Below are positions 9,268-17,843 of a DNA stretch of 64,000 nt, piece by piece. The number at the start of each line of letters is the position of its first letter. Positions within the stretch are counted from its first letter, which is position 1. Origin of the DNA: Bog-532 sp963742875 (GTDB lineage Bacteria > Actinomycetota > Actinomycetes > Streptosporangiales > Streptosporangiaceae); assembly GCA_963742875.1 (NCBI GenBank), contig CAVUNO010000025.1:186001-250000 (forward strand), given 5' to 3'. The notes under the pieces are model-generated. The model was not told where the DNA came from. It made no database searches and saw only the letters and a program-made list of their open reading frames with translations. Made by a program: the position numbers and the translations under genes.

Positions 9268-9846
9268 ATGACGGTTGAGCATGGCCAGGACCTGCCGCCG
9301 GCCGTGCGCAGGCGGCTCATCTTCTGGGCGGCGCTTCGCGGTGTCCTGATCGCAACGGTGCTCGTGGTTCTCTACTATCTGCTTCCGCTGGACCGGCGGT
9401 GGGATTCCGACACCGCGATCCGTCTACTGATCGGGCTGCTGGTCTTCGCGGGCGCCATAGTGTGGGGCGTCAAGGCCATCGCTGGCGCGCGGTACCCGGG
9501 CGTGCGCGCGGCCGAGGCGCTGGCGTTGATCCTCCCGTTCTTCCTGCTGCTGTTCGCCTCCACGTACTTCGTGATGGAACGGAACTCCTCAGCGAGCTTC
9601 ACCGAGCCAATGACCCGCACGGACGCCCTGTACTTCACGGTGACCGTCTTCACGACGGTGGGCTTCGGGGACATCAGCCCCAAGTCCGAGACCGCCCGGA
9701 TCGTGCTCATGATCCAGATGCTCGCCGACCTCGCGCTTCTGGGCGCCGGCATACGGGTGCTCCTCGGGGCCGTCCAGCGCGGCCGGGAGCGACGATCGCA
9801 GACGGGCGATGACACCGGCCAGGCCACTCAATCTACGCCACAATGA
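9268..9846 (+). CDS. Two-pore-segment potassium channel (Ion_trans_2 family)
   Basis: 192-residue inner-membrane K+ channel subunit. Four hydrophobic segments are visible, at about 19-40, 52-71, 83-103 and 142-165. The pore helix and selectivity filter TVGFGD lie at 130-135. The layout is that of simple prokaryotic two-pore-segment channels, with an extra N-terminal hairpin and no cytoplasmic RCK domain; the C-terminus is short and charged. The ATG overlaps no neighbour, and a weak ribosome-binding site (GGGGGCGCGGC) precedes it. Confidence 0.85.
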   Translation: MTVEHGQDLPPAVRRRLIFWAALRGVLIATVLVVLYYLLPLDRRWDSDTAIRLLIGLLVFAGAIVWGVKAIAGARYPGVRAAEALALILPFFLLLFASTYFVMERNSSASFTEPMTRTDALYFTVTVFTTVGFGDISPKSETARIVLMIQMLADLALLGAGIRVLLGAVQRGRERRSQTGDDTGQATQSTPQ

Positions 9847-9983
9847 GCTGCCCGGGCCGTCTGGGACGACCGGGCCGACCAGATAGGACGCGCCGATGGC
9901 CGTGCAGCAGGACCAGGAAGACCGGGAGGGCGGCGTCGGCCCCTTCGTGACCTACCTCGAGCGGGGCCCTAGCGGCATGGGCC

Positions 9984-10551
9984 GTGCTCGGCCGGGAGGC
10001 CAGCGGCCACCGGCTAGGCGATCTTCTGCGACGCTGGCGAGATGCCCTGGGAGATCAGTGGTCGATGAGCGCTACCGCGCTCCTAGTGAACCAACTGACC
10101 GCCTGCCAGGACCGGGGCACAGGACAAGCGTCTCAGTTCCTTGCCGATGTGCTATCTGCTGGGCTTCAGTCCGTCATCGACACGCCCGGTCGCTCCGACG
10201 AAGCGGTCGCTGTGGCTGACATGGCCCGGCACTGACGACAGGTGCACTGGCCTCGACGTCGCTGATTGATCTGGCCGAGCGTGCCCGGAATGTAAACCGG
10301 GTTGAGGTAACCACTACTAGCTCTGCCAAGGGCCTGGAGTTCGACGCCGTTCTGCTCCTGGGCGCCGACGAGCGCAAGATGCCGCATTTCAGCTCGTCCG
10401 GCGATCAGCAGAAGCTCGACGAGGATAGGCGGAAGTTCTTTGTGTCCTGACACGGGCCCGCCACGAAGTGCACATCTTCTACTCTGGCTTCGACGATCGC
10501 TATGGACGCATACGGTGGAGCGGGCCAAGCCGGTTCCTTCGGAGCAATGCT
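9984..10551 (+). pseudogene. UvrD/Rep-type helicase, C-terminal remnant cut by IS256-type element
   Basis: Three frames in succession give the end of a superfamily 1 helicase. The segment SSAKGLEFDAVLLLGADE (about 10319-10372) is the motif V region. The motif VI segment VSLTRARHEVHIFYSGF needs a one-base correction at about 10448. A second frame change lies near 10233. The reading runs straight into the left end of the insertion element at 10553, so the gene was truncated there. No N-terminal Walker domain is present in the window. Confidence 0.75.
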
Positions 10552-10552
10552 T

Positions 10553-11960
10553 GAGACCTGTGGATGGGCCGGGTTGGGTGTACCTTCCCGGTAATCGATT
10601 TGGAGTCTCAAGCAATGACCGGCGTTGGCGCGCCGGCCGGGAAGGTACAACCCGATGCTCACCGTAGTCCCTGGCGACGAGTCAGGCCACGAGGACGGGA
10701 AGGGTGTCTCACCGTCGCTGATCGATGAGATCGTGCGGGAAGGCGCGCGGCGGATGCTGGCCGAGGCGCTGCAGGCCGAGGTGGACGCCTATATCGCGGC
10801 GCATGCCGCCGAACGGGATGAGAACGGCCGCCGCCTGGTGGTGCGGAACGGCTCTCACCAGAGCCGGGAGGTGCTGACCAGTGCGGGCGCGGTGCAGGTG
10901 ACCGCGCCGCGGGTCAACGACAAGCGCACCGATCCAGGCACCGGGGAGCGGCAGCGGTTCTCCTCGGCGATCTTGCCGCCGTGGGCGCGGAAGACCCCCA
11001 AGATCACCGAGGTGCTGCCGCTGCTGTACCTGCATGGCCTGTCGTCCGGGGATTTCGTGCCGGCGCTGGGCCAGTTCCTGGGCTCATCGGCCGGGCTGTC
11101 GGCGGCGGTGATCACCCGGCTGACCGAGACGTGGAAGGGTGAGCAGCGTGCCTTCGCGCAGCGGGATCTGTCGGGGGTGGACTACGTGTACCTGTGGGCG
11201 GACGGGATCCATGTGAACATCCGGCTGGAAGAGCACAAGCTGTGCCTGCTGGTGCTGATCGGGGTCCGCGCTGATGGCCGCAAGGAGCTGATCGCCCTGG
11301 CCGACGGCTACCGGGAGTCCGCCGAATCGTGGGCGGACCTGCTGCGCGATTGCGCCCGCCGTGGCATGCGCGCCCCGGTCCTGGCCGTCGGGGACGGGGC
11401 GCTGGGGTTCTGGAACGGGCTGCGTGAGGTGTTCCCCGGGACCAGGGAGGGCCGCTGCTGGTTCCACAAGACGGCCAACGTCCTGGCCGCACTGCCGAAG
11501 TCAGCGCATCCCGGGGCGAAGAAGGCCCTGGCGCAGATCTGGGGCGCCGAGGACAAGCGGCACGCCCTCGCCGCGGTGAAGGCCTTCGATGCCGCTTACG
11601 GGGCCAAGTTCCCCAAGGCCACCGCGAAGATCACCGACGACGCGGACGAGCTGCTGGCGTTCTATGACTACCCGTGCGAGCACTGGGTGCATCTGCGCAC
11701 CACCAACCCGATCGAGTCAACTTTCGCCACGGTCCGGCACCGGACCAAGATCACCAAGGGGCCTGGTTCCCGGGCGGCGGGCCTGGCGATGGCGTTCAAG
11801 CTCATCGAGTCCGCTCAGGACCGCTGGCGTGCCGTGAACGCTCCACACCTCGTGGCGCTTGTGCGCGCGGGGGCGACCTTCGTCAACGGAAAACTCGTCG
11901 AAAGGCCCGGCGCGAACGCGCAGTCCGAGGCCGCCTAAACGATCTTGATCCACAGGTCTT
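10553..11960 (+). mobile_element. IS256-family insertion sequence
   Basis: About 1.4 kb bounded by imperfect inverted ends: GAGACCTGTGGAT at 10553-10565 and its complement ATCCACAGGTCTT at 11948-11960. One intact transposase gene lies inside. No clean target duplication could be seen (CAATGCTT on the left, GACAATAG on the right), which suggests a rearrangement or a later deletion at one edge. Left flank is a helicase remnant, right flank a truncated reverse-strand gene. Confidence 0.85.
10625..11938 (+). CDS. IS256-family (mutator type) transposase
   Basis: 437 residues, the usual length for the family. The catalytic DDE residues are in place: D193 in WADGIHVN, D257 in VGDGALGFW and E364 in NPIEST, with the CWFHKTANV segment between D and E that is characteristic of mutator transposases. 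The first Met (ARRPGRYN) or the internal Met11 could be the start. The gene appears intact, so the element may still move. Confidence 0.93.
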   Translation: MARRPGRYNPMLTVVPGDESGHEDGKGVSPSLIDEIVREGARRMLAEALQAEVDAYIAAHAAERDENGRRLVVRNGSHQSREVLTSAGAVQVTAPRVNDKRTDPGTGERQRFSSAILPPWARKTPKITEVLPLLYLHGLSSGDFVPALGQFLGSSAGLSAAVITRLTETWKGEQRAFAQRDLSGVDYVYLWADGIHVNIRLEEHKLCLLVLIGVRADGRKELIALADGYRESAESWADLLRDCARRGMRAPVLAVGDGALGFWNGLREVFPGTREGRCWFHKTANVLAALPKSAHPGAKKALAQIWGAEDKRHALAAVKAFDAAYGAKFPKATAKITDDADELLAFYDYPCEHWVHLRTTNPIESTFATVRHRTKITKGPGSRAAGLAMAFKLIESAQDRWRAVNAPHLVALVRAGATFVNGKLVERPGANAQSEAA

Positions 11961-12257
11961 GACAATAGCTCTTCCTTCGGCTGCTAGGCCTGCTAGATAC
12001 TGGCACTTAGTCGCGCCACCACAACCCGCTAAGGCTTGCCCCTGATCTTCATCGCATCGGGCAATAGCGATGTATTGATCCTCATATTTTTGAGAGCTAT
12101 CCGTGCCTTTGCGAATGCTCAATCCCCTTACGGACATATAGCGCTGTAACAAACCGCCTTTGCGTTCGTTCCAGCTGCTCATAGGTTCCGTCAATTCAGG
12201 CAGGTTCACAATTCGATTGCTGCCTTTTGTTTTAGCCATCCAATGCACTGCGGCCAA
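11961..12257 (-). pseudogene. Gene fragment of unknown function truncated by IS256-type element
   Basis: A reverse-strand frame starting with ATG at 12257 encodes about 99 residues (AKTKGSNRIVNLPELTEPMS start) and then runs into the right end of the insertion element. Base composition is less GC-rich than the surroundings, like the adjacent restriction-modification genes. It lies just downstream of the methyltransferase on the same strand and may have been part of that unit. I do not recognise the family. Confidence 0.5.
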
Positions 12258-12292
12258 CAGCTCAAGGCCGCAGGCCGATGCGAAACCGAGAG

Positions 12293-13294
12293 TCAGTTTG
12301 CGGCCAGGCTTGCGTGGTGGCCAAGCTCGGTAGCTTGAGGGGCCGAGGCGGTAGATTCTAGGGCCCTGCGGATCGCTTCGCCCAGGGCCCTAGCTACTGG
12401 CGGAGGAAAAGCATTGCCAACCTGGCGGTAGGCGGCCGTTTTGCGACCTGCGAACGTCCAGCTGTCTGGAAATCCTTGGATGCGGGCGACCATCTGCGTT
12501 GTCAGCTTGGGTAGCTGATGAACGGGGAAGTCAGGCCCTGGCGCTTCGTTGGCAACTCCGAGCCCATCGACCCCGAGTTCTTTCCAAGCTTCGCGTGCCC
12601 GGGTGGGACCCAGGTCGGGGCCGCCGTGTTTCTTGCTCCCCCCGACAATGGTTGGTGCGATTCTGTTAGCTCGATTGCGCCAAGTTTCGGCTCCTGGCCA
12701 GCCTCGGGCACTCATGAGATCGTGCAGTGCTTCCCCGACGGAGGGTGGCGGTTGATGTGCTGGCTCGGGCCACTGGAAGTGAGTCGCCCAGGGTTCCTTG
12801 ATGGCGACAAGAATGAACCTGGGGCGCAACTGTGGTACTCCGTGCTCGCTTGCATGCACCAGGTCCCACCATGTCTGATAGTTGAGCCCGTGGAGCTGCG
12901 CTAGTACCTGGGCCCGGTATGTGTCGAATCGGTGGGTACCTAGCCCTCGCACGTTCTCCAACAAGATGGCCCGCGGATTGATCTCGTCGACGAGGCGAAG
13001 GGCCTGGGGAAACAAGTCCCGGTCGTCGTCTTCACCTAGCTGCTTACCTGCTATGGAAAACGGCGGACATGGGACCCCGCCTGAGAACAAGTCAACGCCT
13101 GAGTATGCGCCGCCGCCCACGTTGTGGACGTCATCCTCGATGATCTTCCATGCGGAGCCGCGGTTGAGGCGAAGCGTTTCGCAAGCATCCGGATCCAGCT
13201 CAACGACTGCCTCATGCGTGAACCCGGCCTGCTCAAGCCCGAGGGACTGGCCACCGGCGCCGGCGCAGATCTCCAGGCACGTCAACTCACCCAC
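12293..13294 (-). CDS. DNA (cytosine-5-)-methyltransferase
   Basis: 333-residue C5 methyltransferase, the modification half of the restriction pair with 13378-14211. Motif I (AGAGGQSLGLEQAGF) begins near residue 11. The catalytic Pro-Cys is at P75-C76 in GGVPCPPFS (motif IV), ENV at 113-115 (motif VI), and motif X QVGNAFPPPVARALG near residue 290. The length is typical for a monospecific enzyme. The predicted target is GCCGGC, inferred only from its nuclease partner. The gene has lower GC than its surroundings, as is common for acquired R-M systems. Confidence 0.92.
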   Translation of the reverse strand: MGELTCLEICAGAGGQSLGLEQAGFTHEAVVELDPDACETLRLNRGSAWKIIEDDVHNVGGGAYSGVDLFSGGVPCPPFSIAGKQLGEDDDRDLFPQALRLVDEINPRAILLENVRGLGTHRFDTYRAQVLAQLHGLNYQTWWDLVHASEHGVPQLRPRFILVAIKEPWATHFQWPEPAHQPPPSVGEALHDLMSARGWPGAETWRNRANRIAPTIVGGSKKHGGPDLGPTRAREAWKELGVDGLGVANEAPGPDFPVHQLPKLTTQMVARIQGFPDSWTFAGRKTAAYRQVGNAFPPPVARALGEAIRRALESTASAPQATELGHHASLAAN

Positions 13295-13377
13295 GGTTCC
13301 TCCATCTCTGCCTCATGCCTCATGCCTCATTGTGCCCACCAGCACCGACAGGCGGGTGTGTCCCACGCCGATAGAGC

Positions 13378-14211
13378 TCACCAGGACGCAAGCGTGTCTA
13401 CAAGAAGTTCGTAACTGAGCAGGCACCGCTGCCCGACGACTTCCCGCCAGGCGTCCTGTTGATCAGGGTTGGCATTCGCAGCCACGCTCGCATTCAGACC
13501 GTCATAGGCCACGTGGTACACAGCGTCCACTTCACCGGTGCCCCGAGCGATCGAGGCGAGTCGGCTCGGCAGCGGTTCGGCCGTCACCGTCACCAGGTGG
13601 GGCTGCCTGCCGCGACGGTGGCGAATCATCTGCAGACACTCGTGGCGGATGTTCTGCACCCGATCGGACCGGATTGTCCACTTGCACGAGATCGCCGCGT
13701 GCAGCGGGGGCAACCCCGAAGCCGTCGGTACGCGGCCAAGGGCAACCGTCACGTCGGGTTTGATGAGGTAGTCCCTGCCAATCGTGATTCGCAGTTCAGG
13801 GTTAGCGCGCACTAGCTCGTCCACCTCACTTAGGTGAGCGTACTGGTCGAAGTTAGTGATGAGCGCGCCACGTGCCACTATCCAGCTGCGATCAGAGTCA
13901 AGTAGAGGCAGAGTGATGGCCAGGTGATCGCAGACTGCCTGTTCCAGCGGGCCGCCAGGATTGCTGGGGACGTCAGAGATCTCGCCGCTAGTCATAGCAA
14001 GTTCTTCGAGCATGCCGGCACCGATCCGCATCGACTCCGCATTGTCCACGTCGGCGAAATTGGGGACCAGTGACCAGTCAAGCTTGTTCTTGCCGCTGGA
14101 CTTCCAACCAAGCAAGGAGCAAGCAAACGGCGCTGTCACACTCAGCCTCCGGTTCATGCAAGGGACGGAGTCGCTTCTCGCCAGGCCACAGTAGCGCAAA
14201 TCCGTCATCAC
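13378..14211 (-). CDS. Type II restriction endonuclease, NgoMIV family
   Basis: 277 residues. The C-terminal half closely follows NgoMIV as I know it. KPD (D153) and SCK (S175, K177), followed by E191 fourteen residues after the Lys, match the NgoMIV D140, S185/K187 and E201 active site. The DNA-reading residues R181, D183 and R184 (SCKWTIRSDR segment) match NgoMIV R191, D193, R194, which contact CCGG. The predicted cut site is therefore GCCGGC (inference). A second start at Met19 is plausible. Upstream of the methyltransferase on the same strand, about 80 bases apart. Confidence 0.9.
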   Translation of the reverse strand: MMTDLRYCGLARSDSVPCMNRRLSVTAPFACSLLGWKSSGKNKLDWSLVPNFADVDNAESMRIGAGMLEELAMTSGEISDVPSNPGGPLEQAVCDHLAITLPLLDSDRSWIVARGALITNFDQYAHLSEVDELVRANPELRITIGRDYLIKPDVTVALGRVPTASGLPPLHAAISCKWTIRSDRVQNIRHECLQMIRHRRGRQPHLVTVTAEPLPSRLASIARGTGEVDAVYHVAYDGLNASVAANANPDQQDAWREVVGQRCLLSYELLVDTLASW

Positions 14212-14512
14212 CTTATGGACCTGAGCGCGGGGTTCGGGAGGTTGTGTTGGCCTTGTCTACCGAAAGTCACCAGCGCCACCTGTGAAGAAACTAACAATTC
14301 AGCCCAAGCAGATCCCCGGTCCGCCTAGTCAGCATGCCGTGCTCGCCTTGTCTGTGAAGTTCGGCCGATCTCAAAAGTTCGCTTCTAGCACATAGGTTTT
14401 TTGACGCTCAGGCATCGGGCACCTATAGGTTGCGGAATACAGATATTCTATCATTCTATCAGACCTCAGAATTACTCTCCGGCTCTTTAGGGGATGCCGG
14501 TTCCGTTAATAC
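14212..14512. other. AT-richer intergenic region beside the restriction gene
   Basis: About 300 bases with clearly lower GC than the rest of the window, upstream of the reverse-strand restriction gene and downstream of the small gene at 14513. No reading frame is recognised. It probably holds the promoter of the restriction-modification unit. Confidence 0.4.
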
Positions 14513-14785
14513 CTAGACGGCAAGCAGGTCGCTGTCCAATGCAAGCACCGGGCACGTCGAAGCATCGGACCGAACGTTGTCCGTGATCTGCTCCGAGCGA
14601 TCAATTTGGGGCGGCATAAGGGTCGAGTTGGGATCGTAATTACTGATGTCCGCATGACAGCTGGTGCATAGGCAGACGCCACGGCCGCTGGCATCTTCAT
14701 CGTCGATCGGCCGGTGCTCGGACAGTCGATCGAGTTCCTCAGGAGCGGGATCGAGCAACGCGGACATGGGCCAGCTGCCGTGCAC
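14513..14785 (-). CDS. Small hypothetical protein with CxxC
   Basis: 90 residues, not recognised. The middle reads GVCLCTSCHADIS, with a CLCTSC pair of cysteines and His that could bind a metal. Many acidic residues and a non-repetitive composition favour a real protein. It stands alone between the integrase module and the restriction genes. Start ATG at 14785 with no strong ribosome-binding site. Confidence 0.4.
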   Translation of the reverse strand: MHGSWPMSALLDPAPEELDRLSEHRPIDDEDASGRGVCLCTSCHADISNYDPNSTLMPPQIDRSEQITDNVRSDASTCPVLALDSDLLAV

Positions 14786-14885
14786 GAAGGGGCGGTGGAG
14801 GCCCAGTCCTGGCCATGATTGCCGCCCGACGGCTCCCCCTTTGCCCGGATTCCGGGTCCGGGCAAAGGGACACCCGCGGGCCTGC

Positions 14886-15857
14886 CTAGCCGGGCGGTCC
14901 CGTACGCTTGCCGTCTGCTGCGGCAGCTAGTTCTGCGTTGACCGTGCGTGCTAGTGCGCCTAGCTGGGCGTTGGAGCCCGTGGCTCCGTTGCTGCGCAGG
15001 GTCCGCCGTGACACTGGCGTCCCGGCAGCGGCAAGTCTCCGGGCGATCAGACGGGTCTCGTCGGGCTTGGGATACGTGTTGCGCGAAGTGCGGGCCACAG
15101 GTGCCGTGAACGGGCCAGCAGCGTCCCCGCCGTCCCCGCGCGGTGACCTCGCGGTGCGGTCCCCAGGCACCCCAAGGACCGGTGCCTGATCGCCTGCGGT
15201 CTGGTCCGCGGGGGACCCTCTCTCGGACCGGGGACTGGCCGGTCCGCCGGTCCCGTGGTCCGGTGCATCGTCGGTGGTCCCGGACGGGTCCGCGGCGCAG
15301 GCATCGGCGCGCAGCATGTGCGGCAGTGCGGTCCCCATGCCCAGGACCAGGACCGGCAGGCAGGACACGACGGTGGTGATGGCCCACGGCGCGCGTGCGA
15401 CCCCCGCGTCGTCGAGCAGGTGATAGGCAACCTGCCCGGCCATCCCGAGCAGGAACGAGCAGATCGCGGACCACTTCGCGAACCGGCGCGTCCGTGGGCT
15501 TATCGCATGCTCGCTGGCCAGCCAGGCGCGCAGCGCATAGGCCGCATACGCCTCGACGCCGACCGGGAGAGTGATGGTCGTGTCCAGGTGCAGGGAGGGC
15601 CAGATTCCTGGCAGTGGGGAGTCCCGCCCGAAGCCGGTCTTTTCCGCGATGCCGACCCAGCCGGACCACACCTCCGCGGCGGCCGGGGCGGCGAGGACCA
15701 GCAGTGGCCAGGACCGGACGGTCCTAATGGCGGGGCGGGCGGTCGCCGGGGACCCGTCCGCGGCGACTGGTCCGGCGGTCCGGGCGGGGACGGACCACGC
15801 AGCCCCCGATCTTCGGTGCGCGCCGGCGTAGTTGGTGCCCACGGTGAGAGCAGCCAT
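14886..15857 (-). CDS. Four-helix membrane protein, DUF2637/Spd-like
   Basis: 323 residues from the ATG at 15857; the open frame extends further upstream, but that part overlaps the integrase gene in another frame and is not protein-like. Four membrane segments are visible in the first 190 residues (LLVLAAPAAAEVW, LPVGVEAYAAYALRAWL, SAICSFLLGMAGQVAYHLL, ITTVVSCLPVLVLGMG). A long hydrophilic tail follows. The layout resembles membrane proteins of actinomycete integrative plasmids. It starts five bases after the integrase stop, so the two are probably co-transcribed. Confidence 0.65.
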   Translation of the reverse strand: MAALTVGTNYAGAHRRSGAAWSVPARTAGPVAADGSPATARPAIRTVRSWPLLVLAAPAAAEVWSGWVGIAEKTGFGRDSPLPGIWPSLHLDTTITLPVGVEAYAAYALRAWLASEHAISPRTRRFAKWSAICSFLLGMAGQVAYHLLDDAGVARAPWAITTVVSCLPVLVLGMGTALPHMLRADACAADPSGTTDDAPDHGTGGPASPRSERGSPADQTAGDQAPVLGVPGDRTARSPRGDGGDAAGPFTAPVARTSRNTYPKPDETRLIARRLAAAGTPVSRRTLRSNGATGSNAQLGALARTVNAELAAAADGKRTGPPG

Positions 15858-15862
15858 GCGGG

Positions 15863-16921
15863 TCACCACCCTTCCGGTGTGGCGAGGGGGTGGGGCTCGC
15901 GGGTGAGGGCCGCCAGCGCGGCGGCGACTTCGGAGAGGCTGGCGCGGACATACGTCGACGTGGCTCCGCCTTCGCCGCTGCCGCCGTCGGTGTGACCGGC
16001 GTAGGCGCGGGCCACGGCGTAGCCGAAGTTGCGCTCGACCCAGGTCAGGGTGGTGTGCCGTATCCAGTGCATGCTGATCTGCTGGGTCCGCGCCCAGGGC
16101 AGGTGCCTGCCGATACGGGTCCACAGGTGGTCATAGCGGCGGTTGGTGACCGGGCGGCCGTCCGCATAGCGCAGCAGCTGCCCGGCCCGGCGGGGCTGGC
16201 GTTCCTGGCCGTGCTGGACCAGGCGGGTCATCAGGGTGGGCGAGACCGGCTGCCAGCGGACCGTCTCGCCTTTTTCCCGCAGCAGGATCAGGCACTGGTC
16301 GGGGTCGAGATCCTGTGGGCGGAGCGCCAGGGCGCCGGCGCGACGGCAGGCGGTCTCGGTGTGCAGCCGCAGCAGCAGCGAGTCCAGGTCAGGGTCGTTG
16401 CCGGTGGTGGCGGCGACCTGGTTGATCTCCGACAGCCGGGTATCGGGGACGGTGCGGCGGGTGGACGGCAGCCGGCGCGGCTTGGCCACCTTGCGAGCTG
16501 GGTTGTCCGCCTCGCTGATCAGCCCGTCGTCCGCGGCGCGGGCGTACAGGCAGCGCAGCGCGGCCACCAGGTGCTCCTGCGCGCTGCGCCCGCCCCGGGC
16601 GTTCCGGCGGGCCACGACATGGGTCTTCACGTAGGTCATCAGCTGCCGGATCTCCGACGGGGTGGGCTCGTCCAGGCGCCGGGCGCCCCAGTGCTCGATG
16701 ATCCGGTTCCAGTACGAGCCGTACGCCCGGCGGCAGCCGTCGCTCACCGCCGCCGACACGACCGGCACGTACTCGGCGAAGGTCGGCAGCTGCGGCCGTT
16801 TCTGCGGGACGGCGTGCAGGTCTGCCGGGGACAGGCCCATCCGCTCCAGCAGCACCAGAGCGGCCTCGACGGCCGCCTGCTGGGACCTGTCCGGCTGGAC
16901 GGCGGGGGGCACGGTTGTCAC
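15863..16921 (-). CDS. Tyrosine recombinase / integrase
   Basis: 352-residue site-specific recombinase. The N-terminal SAM-like core-binding domain occupies about 45-140 and the catalytic domain about 165-340. Visible catalytic residues are the Arg in TETACRRAGAL, the HxxR in HWIRHTTLTW, a GH pair, and the Tyr nucleophile in STYVRASL. It overlaps the upstream AbrB-like gene by 4 bp (ATGA). No attachment site or tRNA target was found nearby, so whether it mobilises an intact element is unclear. Confidence 0.88.
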   Translation of the reverse strand: MTTVPPAVQPDRSQQAAVEAALVLLERMGLSPADLHAVPQKRPQLPTFAEYVPVVSAAVSDGCRRAYGSYWNRIIEHWGARRLDEPTPSEIRQLMTYVKTHVVARRNARGGRSAQEHLVAALRCLYARAADDGLISEADNPARKVAKPRRLPSTRRTVPDTRLSEINQVAATTGNDPDLDSLLLRLHTETACRRAGALALRPQDLDPDQCLILLREKGETVRWQPVSPTLMTRLVQHGQERQPRRAGQLLRYADGRPVTNRRYDHLWTRIGRHLPWARTQQISMHWIRHTTLTWVERNFGYAVARAYAGHTDGGSGEGGATSTYVRASLSEVAAALAALTREPHPLATPEGW

Positions 16922-17379
16922 GGCCGCCCCCCTTCGCCGAGCGGGAACCCGCCGTGCGCCCGGATGGCCTGATCCACTACCGCGAACGAGTAGGCGGCCA
17001 GCGTGTCCTCGGAGGGCAAGGCGGCCAGCAGTACCCGGTCACCGGCCCGCAGCCCGCAGCGGTGCCGGACCGCGGCGGGGATCACGATGTGGGGCCGGTC
17101 CGGCACAGTGACCATGCCGCCGGGATCGCGGCGCGCGACCATCACGCCCGCGTCCGCGGTGAGAGTGAGCCGGTCCCCGCCGCGCCAGCCCAGCGCGCTG
17201 AGGACCGCGCGGCCGGCGACGCGGCCGGACGCGTCGATGCGGCCAAATCCGTAGACCGCATCCGGCCGGTCCGGCGGACTGGCCAGCGGCAGCGGGCGGG
17301 CCGGGCGCGGCCCGCCCGGCCTGTGACGGCCGGGGCCGCTCGCGGAGGGGATGACAGGGGCGATGGGCTGGGCGGTCAC
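16918..17379 (-). CDS. AbrB/SpoVT-like DNA-binding protein
   Basis: About 153 residues from GTG 17379, which has GGGAGG six bases upstream; an ATG at 17403 is the alternative. Two swapped-hairpin-like repeats are visible, GRIDASGRVAGRAVLSALG and the IVIPAAVRHRCGLRAGDRVLL segment, the pattern of AbrB/MazE-type regulators. It overlaps the integrase start by 4 bp, which points to control of integrase expression (inference). Repeats and palindromes lie just upstream (17486-17595). Confidence 0.65.
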   Translation of the reverse strand: MTAQPIAPVIPSASGPGRHRPGGPRPARPLPLASPPDRPDAVYGFGRIDASGRVAGRAVLSALGWRGGDRLTLTADAGVMVARRDPGGMVTVPDRPHIVIPAAVRHRCGLRAGDRVLLAALPSEDTLAAYSFAVVDQAIRAHGGFPLGEGGRP

Positions 17380-17485
17380 GGCTGCCTCCCGGTCAGGAGG
17401 CAACGGGTCCGAGACCCAGATGCCGGGCGGCCGCGCGGAGCGGCCGACCGGCTTGCGTGTTCAAGCGATGCCTGGTTTAGGGGGA

Positions 17486-17595
17486 ATCGCACCGATTTCT
17501 GTGTCCGAGGGGGGACTTGAACACGAAATGTGGTGCGATATCCCTGATTACGGGCTTGAACTCGAAAACTGGTGAGAAATCCCCGGATCGGGGAT
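17486..17595. promoter_or_regulatory. Repeat-rich operator region upstream of the AbrB-integrase operon
   Basis: ATCGCACC (17486-17493) is inverted as GGTGCGAT (17532-17539). The segments CTTGAACACGAAA and CTTGAACTCGAAA form an imperfect direct repeat about 40 bases apart. ATCCCCG-GAT-CGGGGAT at 17579-17595 is a perfect 7-bp-arm palindrome. This density of symmetry directly upstream of a regulator-integrase pair suggests autoregulation. Confidence 0.5.
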
Positions 17596-17843
17596 CTCAT
17601 GCGGGTGAGCCTACACCCGCCGACCCCGCGCCGTCACTTACCGGAAGCGCTGCCGGGCCGGACAGGGGGGTACGCGGCTAATCTCAGTGATCACTGCCCG
17701 GATGATGGGCATGCGATATTCGCCTTATTGCAGATCCGGTTGATCTGTGCTCGGCCGCGTGCGTGGCTGACATGCTGATCGACGCGTCAGGTCGTGCTGC
17801 AAGGTGATGGTGCGATCTTGGCCGGTGGCGGCGGGACAATGAA

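Noticed and set aside
8965..9282. Reverse frame ending in a DDVSLLALARG-like segment (phosphatase-like)
   Set aside because: Resemblance to SpoIIE/PP2C ends covers about ten residues only; too weak to call even as a remnant.
15858..16124. N-terminal extension of the membrane protein frame at 14886
   Set aside because: Overlaps the integrase C-terminal coding region and is Arg/His/Pro-rich shadow sequence; the ATG at 15857 was used.
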